From CAMLDH01 sp966250375 (GTDB lineage Bacteria > Pseudomonadota > Gammaproteobacteria > Burkholderiales > Burkholderiaceae_D), in NCBI GenBank assembly GCA_966250375.1, contig CBINHE010000071.1, positions 1-20,818 of the forward strand: a stretch of DNA of 20,818 nt, written 5' to 3'. A program made the translations under genes and the position numbers. Numbering within the stretch: position 1 is the first letter of the stretch; every line of letters starts with the position of its first letter. The notes below the pieces were generated by a model. That model did not search any database, was not told where the DNA came from, and saw only the letters and a program-made list of their open reading frames with translations. This document shows, piece by piece, positions 15,439-20,818 of the stretch.

Positions 15439-16728
15439 ATGCTTGCTAACATATTTAAAAAAATCGGGTTGAAGTTTTCGCTGAACGATCCCCGCTGGGG
15501 CCGAGGCTCACAAAACACTGACCAGAATCAGAACCAAGACGGCAAAAAGCCTGGCGATGGACCGCCTGATCTCGATCAACTCTGGCGCGAGTTCAATCAG
15601 CGCCTGAACCGGTTATTCGGCAATAAAGGCGGCGGGGACTCCGGTGGAGGTGGTTTTACGCCCGATATGCGGAGTGCCGGCGTTGGTGTTGGTGTAGTCG
15701 CGGTCATCATTCTCTTTTTGTGGCTGGTTAGCGGTTTTTTTATCGTCCAAGAGGGACAGACGGGCGTGGTACTGACTTTTGGCAAGTACAGCCATATGAC
15801 GCCGGCTGGCTTCAACTGGCGCTGGCCGTATCCGATTCAAAGTCATGACATCGTCAATGTGTCTCAAGTACGCACGGTCGAGGTTGGATATCGCTCCAGT
15901 GTGAAGAACAAGCAACCCAGAGAGGCGCTGATGCTCACTGAGGATGAGAATATTATCGATATCCAGTTTGCGGTTCAGTACAAATTGAAGAACGCGTCCG
16001 AATGGGTGTTCAACAACCGAGATCCGGAAGAGACGGTCAAGCAGGTTGCTGAGTCCTCCATTCGCGAGATTGTTGGCAAGAGTAAGATGGACTTTGTCCT
16101 TTATGAAGGCCGCGAGAAGGTGGCTCTGGACGTCAATCAGTTGATGCAGCAAATCGTCGATCGTTACAAGACAGGTGTTCAGATAACGAATGTCACGATG
16201 CAAGGTGTGCAACCGCCTGAGCAGGTGCAAGCTGCATTCGATGATGCGGTAAAAGCCGGGCAGGATCGTGAGCGTCAAAAAAATGAAGGCCAAGCTTATG
16301 CTAATGATGTCATTCCAAGGGCACGCGGCGCCGCGTCACGATTGATGCAGGAATCGGAGGCATATCGTGCACGTGTCACAGCAAATGCACAGGGTGACGC
16401 ATCGCGCTTCAAGCAGGTGTTGGTTGAGTACCAAAAAGCTCCTGCCGTTACCCGGGATCGGATGTATCTGGAAACCATGCAACAAATTTTCTCGAATACG
16501 ACAAAAGTGATGGTGGATGCAAAAAATGGCAATAATTTATTGTACTTGCCGCTCGACAAACTGATCGCACAGTCGACTGCGAACGATGCTGCCGGCGGCA
16601 AGTCCAGCGTTGCGTCATCGCCAAGTGTTGCCCCGGCGCCAGATCCTTTGCAGTCGCTGGACAGCCAGCGGCAAAAGGATGCACGGAATCGTGAAGGCCG
16701 TGACTCCCGTGATCGGGAGGCAAGATAA
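15439..16728 (+). CDS. hflK: FtsH protease modulator HflK (SPFH/band 7)
   Basis: HflK forms with HflC a large membrane complex around the FtsH protease and modulates degradation of membrane proteins. The 429-residue product has a long cytoplasmic N-terminal region rich in Gln, Asn, Gly and Pro, including a GNKGGGDSGGGG stretch. One membrane segment (about 81-103) follows, and then the SPFH domain (QEGQTGVVLTFGKY onwards). An Ala-rich coiled region with RARGAASRLMQE and a charged low-complexity tail close the protein. The stop overlaps the hflC start (TAATG at 16726), implying coupled translation and balanced amounts of the two subunits. Confidence 0.96.
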   Translation: MLANIFKKIGLKFSLNDPRWGRGSQNTDQNQNQDGKKPGDGPPDLDQLWREFNQRLNRLFGNKGGGDSGGGGFTPDMRSAGVGVGVVAVIILFLWLVSGFFIVQEGQTGVVLTFGKYSHMTPAGFNWRWPYPIQSHDIVNVSQVRTVEVGYRSSVKNKQPREALMLTEDENIIDIQFAVQYKLKNASEWVFNNRDPEETVKQVAESSIREIVGKSKMDFVLYEGREKVALDVNQLMQQIVDRYKTGVQITNVTMQGVQPPEQVQAAFDDAVKAGQDRERQKNEGQAYANDVIPRARGAASRLMQESEAYRARVTANAQGDASRFKQVLVEYQKAPAVTRDRMYLETMQQIFSNTTKVMVDAKNGNNLLYLPLDKLIAQSTANDAAGGKSSVASSPSVAPAPDPLQSLDSQRQKDARNREGRDSRDREAR

Positions 16729-17612
16729 TGAACCGCCTTATTTCCTACGCTATCGCTGCACTCATAGCGCTAGTCTTGTTATTTTCAACCTTATTCGTGG
16801 TTGATCAACGCCAGTATGCGATCGTCTTTGCGCTCGGTGAAGTCAAAAAGGTCATCAATGAGCCCGGCTTGCATTTCAAATTGCCGCCGCCATTCCAGAA
16901 TATCTTGTTTCTAGATAAGCGGATACTGACGCTTGATACGCCCGAGGCGGACCGCTTCATCACTGCCGAGAAAAAAAACATTCTGGTCGATGCATTCGTG
17001 AAGTGGCGCATCATTGAGCCGAAATTGTATTTTGTGAGCTTTGGCGGGGATGAGCGACGTGCACAAGATCGGATGTCCCAGATCGTAAAAGCTGCACTGA
17101 ATGACGAAATCACTAAACGCACGGTGCGCGAGGTAATCTCCGGCGAGCGCAACAGGGTGATGGGCGCCATCCACAAAAAGGTCAAGGACGAGGCCAAGCA
17201 AATCGGCGTGGAAATCATTGATGTGCGCCTGAAACGGGTTGATTACGTCGAGCAAATCAATAACTCTGTCTACGACCGCATGAAAGCAGAGCGCACTCGT
17301 GTCGCCAATGAATTGCGTTCAACCGGCGCTGCGGAGTCCGAAAAGATACGTGCGGATGCGGATCGCCAGCGCACGGTCATATTGGCAGAGGCCTATCGCG
17401 ACGCCGAATATATCCGTGGTGAAGGCGATGCCAAAGCATCACAGATCTACGCCCAAGCGTTCAGCCAGAATCCGGAGTTTTACAAATTTTATCGCAGCCT
17501 CGAAGCTTACCGTGCAAGCTTCAAGAATCGCAGTGACGTGATGGTCATGGATCCCAATTCCGATTTCTTCAAGTACTTCAAGAACGCGGGATCGGGTAAC
17601 GGTAAAAAGTGA
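16728..17612 (+). CDS. hflC: FtsH protease modulator HflC (SPFH/band 7)
   Basis: HflC is the partner of HflK in the FtsH-regulating complex. The 294-residue protein has one N-terminal membrane segment (about 5-25). Its SPFH domain (VDQRQYAIVFALGEVK) is followed by a charged helical region (AAESEKIRADADRQRTVILA) and a C-terminal part typical of HflC (MVMDPNSDFFKYF). It overlaps hflK by one base. Downstream, where betaproteobacteria usually carry a small DUF2065 gene, only a broken copy is present. Confidence 0.96.
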   Translation: MNRLISYAIAALIALVLLFSTLFVVDQRQYAIVFALGEVKKVINEPGLHFKLPPPFQNILFLDKRILTLDTPEADRFITAEKKNILVDAFVKWRIIEPKLYFVSFGGDERRAQDRMSQIVKAALNDEITKRTVREVISGERNRVMGAIHKKVKDEAKQIGVEIIDVRLKRVDYVEQINNSVYDRMKAERTRVANELRSTGAAESEKIRADADRQRTVILAEAYRDAEYIRGEGDAKASQIYAQAFSQNPEFYKFYRSLEAYRASFKNRSDVMVMDPNSDFFKYFKNAGSGNGKK

Positions 17613-17623
17613 CGCGGCGCGCC

Positions 17624-17790
17624 GTGAAAAACTCTCTGGTGGTTGCGTTTGGAATGATGCCGTTGCTTGGAGGGCGTCGTTCCATTCTTCCTTCCCCAGA
17701 CAATGGCGCAACGAATTTAACCTAGGTATACAGTTTTCGGACGCGCAAATCCGCTTTTCGGGATTAATCGCACTATTGTGCAGTTCGTGA
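17624..17790 (+). pseudogene. DUF2065 small membrane protein, frameshifted relic
   Basis: Three frames join into one DUF2065-like protein. From GTG at 17624 the first frame reads VKNSLVVAFGMMPLL. The second, from 17670, reads EGVVPFFL. The third, from 17695, reads PRQWRNEFNLGIQ and FSDAQIRFSGLIALL before a TGA at 17788-17790. Removing one base near 17669 and one near 17694 would give a continuous protein of about 54 residues. The family is normally about 60 residues long with two membrane helices around the P-R-x-W and S-D-x-x-I-R-x-x-G motifs. DUF2065 genes commonly sit between hflC and hisZ in betaproteobacteria, which supports the identification. The function of the family is unknown. Either this gene has decayed or two base-calling errors are present. 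The remaining bases up to 17836 hold nothing recognisable. Confidence 0.75.
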
Positions 17791-17836
17791 CCTTGATCTT
17801 GTCCAATCATTTTCCTGACGTATTTTTCTTTCTCTC

Positions 17837-18988
17837 ATGCCGAATTGGCTTCTCCCTGAAAATATCGCCGATGTCTTGCCGTCCGAAGCGCGCAAAATTG
17901 AGGAGTTGCGTCGTGCGATGCTCGACAATTTCCGCTTGTATGGGTACGAGCTAGTGATGCCCCCCATGCTGGAATATCTTGAATCGCTGTTGGCTGGCGC
18001 GGGACAAGATACCGATTTACGGACGTTCAAGCTGGTTGATCAATTGTCGGGGCGGACCATGGGATTGCGCGCCGACATGACGACTCAAGTTGCACGCATT
18101 GATGCGCATTTGCTTAACCGCTCATCAGTCACACGCCTATGTTACGCAGGCAGCGTTCTGCACACGCGTCCATTTGGCTTGCACGCGACTCGCGAGCCGC
18201 TGCAAATCGGCGCGGAAATATACGGGCATGCCGGTCTAGAGGCAGATGCTGAAATCCAGGAGCTGGCCCTAGCTTCGCTGGCGCTAGCCGGCTTTTCGCA
18301 GGTGCGCATGGACCTGTGTCATGTAGGTGTGCTGCGCGCTATTATCGACAATGACGCACATGCAAAGGAAAACGAAGCCGAGCTATATGTTCTGCTGCGT
18401 GCCAAGGATATGCCGGGCCTGCAGGCAATTACCACAGGCTGTCAAGTCCTAACAAGGGCTGCATTGCTGGCGCTTCCGAACCTCTACGGCGATGCAGAAG
18501 TGATAGCACGGGCACGTAGCGTATTGCCGCAGTTGCCTGGTATCGCAAAAGCATTGGACGAACTGGAATCATTGGTAAAGCTGGCCGGCAGCGCAAGTGT
18601 AACCATCGATTTGGCTGACTTGCGCGGCTATCAGTACGAGAGCGGCGCAATGTTTGCAATTTATGTACCGGGACTGCCAAATGCAGTTGCGCGTGGCGGT
18701 CGTTACGATCACGTCGGAGAGGCGTTTGGACGTGCGCGTCCGGCGACTGGTTTCTCGATGGATTTGCGTGAGCTTGCTCGCTTGTTGCCGCTGGCGGAAC
18801 GCAAGCGTTCGATTCGGGCGCCGTGGGGCAGAGACCCTATGCTGCATGAAAAAATTGTTGAATTGCGCAAGGTCGGCGAAGTCGTCATTCAAAATTTGCC
18901 GGGTCATGAAAACGACCAGGAAGAGTTTGATTGTGACCGTGCGATTGTGCTTGAAAACGGAAACTGGATTCTCAAAAAATTAGGTTAA
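17837..18988 (+). CDS. hisZ: ATP phosphoribosyltransferase regulatory subunit HisZ
   Basis: HisZ is a catalytically inactive HisRS paralogue. It associates with the short form of HisG and is needed for the first step of histidine synthesis and its feedback control. The 383-residue product has a class II synthetase-like fold (ENIADVLPSEARKIEELRR, GRTMGLRADMTTQVARIDA, ARGGRYDHVGEAFGRARPATGFS). It lacks the intact HisA motif and the anticodon-binding domain that HisS has. It therefore predicts a short-form HisG elsewhere in the genome. No ribosome binding site is visible before the ATG (upstream is T/C-rich). The hisZ-purA order is typical of betaproteobacteria. Confidence 0.94.
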   Translation: MPNWLLPENIADVLPSEARKIEELRRAMLDNFRLYGYELVMPPMLEYLESLLAGAGQDTDLRTFKLVDQLSGRTMGLRADMTTQVARIDAHLLNRSSVTRLCYAGSVLHTRPFGLHATREPLQIGAEIYGHAGLEADAEIQELALASLALAGFSQVRMDLCHVGVLRAIIDNDAHAKENEAELYVLLRAKDMPGLQAITTGCQVLTRAALLALPNLYGDAEVIARARSVLPQLPGIAKALDELESLVKLAGSASVTIDLADLRGYQYESGAMFAIYVPGLPNAVARGGRYDHVGEAFGRARPATGFSMDLRELARLLPLAERKRSIRAPWGRDPMLHEKIVELRKVGEVVIQNLPGHENDQEEFDCDRAIVLENGNWILKKLG

Positions 18989-18991
18989 GCG

Positions 18992-20305
18992 ATGCCACAA
19001 AAAAATTTAGCGAAAAATGTCGTCGTTATCGGTACCCAGTGGGGCGACGAAGGAAAAGGGAAGATCGTTGATTGGTTGACCGATCATGCGCAAGGCGTGG
19101 TGCGCTTCCAAGGCGGCCATAATGCCGGCCACACGCTTGTGATCGGCGGGAAGAAGACGGCGTTACAATTGATCCCTTCCGGCATCATGCGCGCAGGCGT
19201 TGCCTGCTATATCGGCAATGGCGTAGTGTTATCAGTGCCTGATTTATTGCGCGAAATCGACAAGCTGCAGGCCATCGGCGTGGAAGTCGTATCGCGTCTG
19301 AAAGTGTCGGAAGCCTGTCCGGTCATTCTGCCGTATCACACCGCATTGGATGCAGCGCGCGAAACTGCGCGGGGTGCCGCAAAAATCGGTACGACTGGCA
19401 AAGGTATTGGTCCCGCTTACGAAGACAAGGTTGCGCGTCGCGCCATCCGTGTCGCTGATTTGCTGAACGAAAACCGCTTTGCCGAGAAACTGCGGGAAAA
19501 CCTCGACTACCATAATTTTGTGTTGACAAATTATTTGAAGGCGCCGAGGGTTGATTATCAAAAAACGTTGGATGATGCATTGACCAACGTACCGCGCATC
19601 GCGCCTATGGTCGCCGATGTGTCGAGCGCGTTATACGCCGCCCACAAGGCAGGTGCGCATTTGCTATTTGAAGGCGCGCAAGGCAGTCTGTTGGATGTTG
19701 ATCATGGCACGTACCCATTTGTCACGTCCAGCAACTGCGTGGCCGGCAATGCGGCTGCCGGCTCTGGCGTTGGGCCGAATATGCTGCATTATATTTTGGG
19801 CATTACGAAGGCTTATACGACACGCGTTGGTTCAGGTCCTTTTCCATCTGAGCTGGCGACCGATGTTGGTGTCGGCAAGCACCTTGCAAGTGTGGGGCAC
19901 GAATTTGGCACTGTCACGGGGCGCGCACGCCGCTGCGGCTGGTTCGATGCAGCACTGCTTAAGCGCTCGGTCCAGATCAATGGGGTCTCGGGCATGTGTC
20001 TGACCAAGCTCGACGTATTGGATGGCCTCGAGTCGCTGAAATTGTGTACCGGCTATATGCTGGCTGGCAAAGCAGTCGATATTTTCCCCGCTGGGGCGGA
20101 AGATGCTGCTCGTTGTGAGCCGGTGTATGAGGAGATGCCCGGCTGGAAAGAATCGACTGTCGGTGCGAAATCCTTGGCTACACTGCCGGCGAACGCGCGT
20201 GCCTATATCAAGCGGATTGAGGAATTGGTCGGTGTGCCGATAGACATGGTCTCGACCGGGCCCGATCGCGAAGAAACGATTGTATTGCGTCATCCATTCG
20301 AATAA
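18992..20305 (+). CDS. purA: Adenylosuccinate synthetase
   Basis: PurA makes adenylosuccinate from IMP, aspartate and GTP, the first committed step to AMP. The 437-residue protein has the P-loop-like GTQWGDEGKGK with catalytic Asp19 and GGHNAGHT with catalytic His47. It also has GTTGKGIGPAYEDKVARR, FEGAQGSLLDVDHGTYPFVT and a GTP-recognition C-terminus (KLDVLDGL, VSTGPDREETI). It starts three bases after the hisZ stop, so the two are probably co-translated. The gene usually continues into other housekeeping genes, but here an IS630 relic on the opposite strand begins only about 45 bases later. No terminator hairpin is seen in between. Confidence 0.97.
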   Translation: MPQKNLAKNVVVIGTQWGDEGKGKIVDWLTDHAQGVVRFQGGHNAGHTLVIGGKKTALQLIPSGIMRAGVACYIGNGVVLSVPDLLREIDKLQAIGVEVVSRLKVSEACPVILPYHTALDAARETARGAAKIGTTGKGIGPAYEDKVARRAIRVADLLNENRFAEKLRENLDYHNFVLTNYLKAPRVDYQKTLDDALTNVPRIAPMVADVSSALYAAHKAGAHLLFEGAQGSLLDVDHGTYPFVTSSNCVAGNAAAGSGVGPNMLHYILGITKAYTTRVGSGPFPSELATDVGVGKHLASVGHEFGTVTGRARRCGWFDAALLKRSVQINGVSGMCLTKLDVLDGLESLKLCTGYMLAGKAVDIFPAGAEDAARCEPVYEEMPGWKESTVGAKSLATLPANARAYIKRIEELVGVPIDMVSTGPDREETIVLRHPFE

Positions 20306-20349
20306 TTGTGAGGTAGAAGCTAGGACTGGCGTGTGATACCAATCCCCAT

Positions 20350-20818
20350 TTACCAAGTTACAGCCTGTTGATTGAGATTGGCCCAAGAACGAGAGCAGGA
20401 TGAATGGATGGCGCGGGGGAGGCATGCCGGACATCACAACAGATATCAACAATCTGATCGTAACTCTCAAAGCATCGGTGAGTTAAATGCCGGTCGCGCA
20501 GTTGCTGCCACACCTGTTTGGCAGGATTGAGTTCGCGTGACCTAGTCGGCAACAGCGACAAATTGGCAAACTGCAGCAGTTTCAGTGTGGTGTGCCATCC
20601 GGCACGATCCAGTATTAGAACCACATGGCATCCCGTCGACAGCGCTGCGCTGACCGCTTGAAGCTGATGCCCCCTGACTTCGCTATTGGCATTAGGGAGC
20701 ACGACCTTGGTCGCGTTGCCCTGCGCGGGGCAGAACGCACTCAAATATAGGCCGATTTCAGGCAGGGTGGTTTCAAATACCAAGTGCAACACTGGGTTAA
20801 TGAACAGTATCGGTCGAC
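20350..20818 (-). pseudogene. IS630-family transposase, C-terminal part, decayed and cut by window edge
   Basis: The frame is open from the window edge and shows the C-terminal half of an IS630/Tc1-type DDE transposase: LYLSAFCPAQGNATKVVLP, then VVLILDRAGWH with the second catalytic Asp, and SRELNPAKQVWQQLRDR. In the family the last motif reads NPxE, and that Glu is catalytic. Here the codon is AAA (Lys) at 20519-20517. After ICCD the frame leaves the family sequence. Another frame gives SCSRSWANLNQQAVTW and stops at 20352-20350, so a further indel lies around 20400-20440. The copy is therefore probably inactive. The first catalytic Asp and the N-terminal half are outside the window. It is convergent with purA. 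Confidence 0.85.

Overview
The window looks like a chromosomal segment of a betaproteobacterium, most likely Burkholderiales and possibly Oxalobacteraceae (Herminiimonas/Janthinobacterium-like). This rests on gene order and on the style of the proteins. The plus-strand series ndk-rlmN-pilF-rodZ-ispG-hisS-yfgM-bamB-der-hfq-hflX-hflK-hflC-(DUF2065)-hisZ-purA is a classical betaproteobacterial block. The genus is inference only.

Layout. (1) Positions 1-4215 are accessory DNA. A group II intron, of which only the first 396 nt lie in the window, sits on the minus strand inside an IS6-family transposase relic. A small ORF with a strong ribosome binding site follows, overlapping a 770-residue SBBP-type beta-propeller repeat protein. 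A second, different IS6-family transposase comes next, frameshifted and on the minus strand. (2) Positions 4216-4571 carry no convincing gene and probably hold the ndk promoter. (3) Positions 4572-20305 are the housekeeping block, all on the plus strand, with short gaps and several overlaps (rlmN/pilF, pilF/rodZ, hflK/hflC). It covers nucleotide metabolism (ndk, purA), 23S rRNA/tRNA methylation (rlmN), type IV pilus assembly (pilF), cell shape (rodZ), isoprenoids (ispG), histidyl-tRNA charging and histidine synthesis (hisS, hisZ), outer membrane protein assembly (bamB, yfgM), ribosome GTPases (der, hflX), the RNA chaperone Hfq, and the FtsH-regulating HflKC complex. (4) Positions 20350-20818 hold the C-terminal part of a decayed IS630-family transposase on the minus strand, running off the window.

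The core genes look intact, with one exception. The small DUF2065 gene expected between hflC and hisZ survives only as a frameshifted relic. Decay is otherwise confined to the edges: frameshifts in the second IS6 and in the IS630 transposase, a broken 5' end in the first IS6, and a possible frameshift in the tail of the SBBP gene.

The most interesting signals are five. The group II intron has recognisable EBS1/IBS1 and EBS2/IBS2 pairings and sits immediately after the catalytic Glu codon of its IS6 host. HisS ends in a histidine-rich tail. The DUF2065 relic breaks a conserved gene string. The SBBP protein has no export signal and follows an overlapping small ORF that contains a perfect inverted repeat. 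The IS630 transposase has Lys where the catalytic Glu should be. I found no CRISPR array, tRNA or rRNA, and no clear new defence or biosynthetic system.
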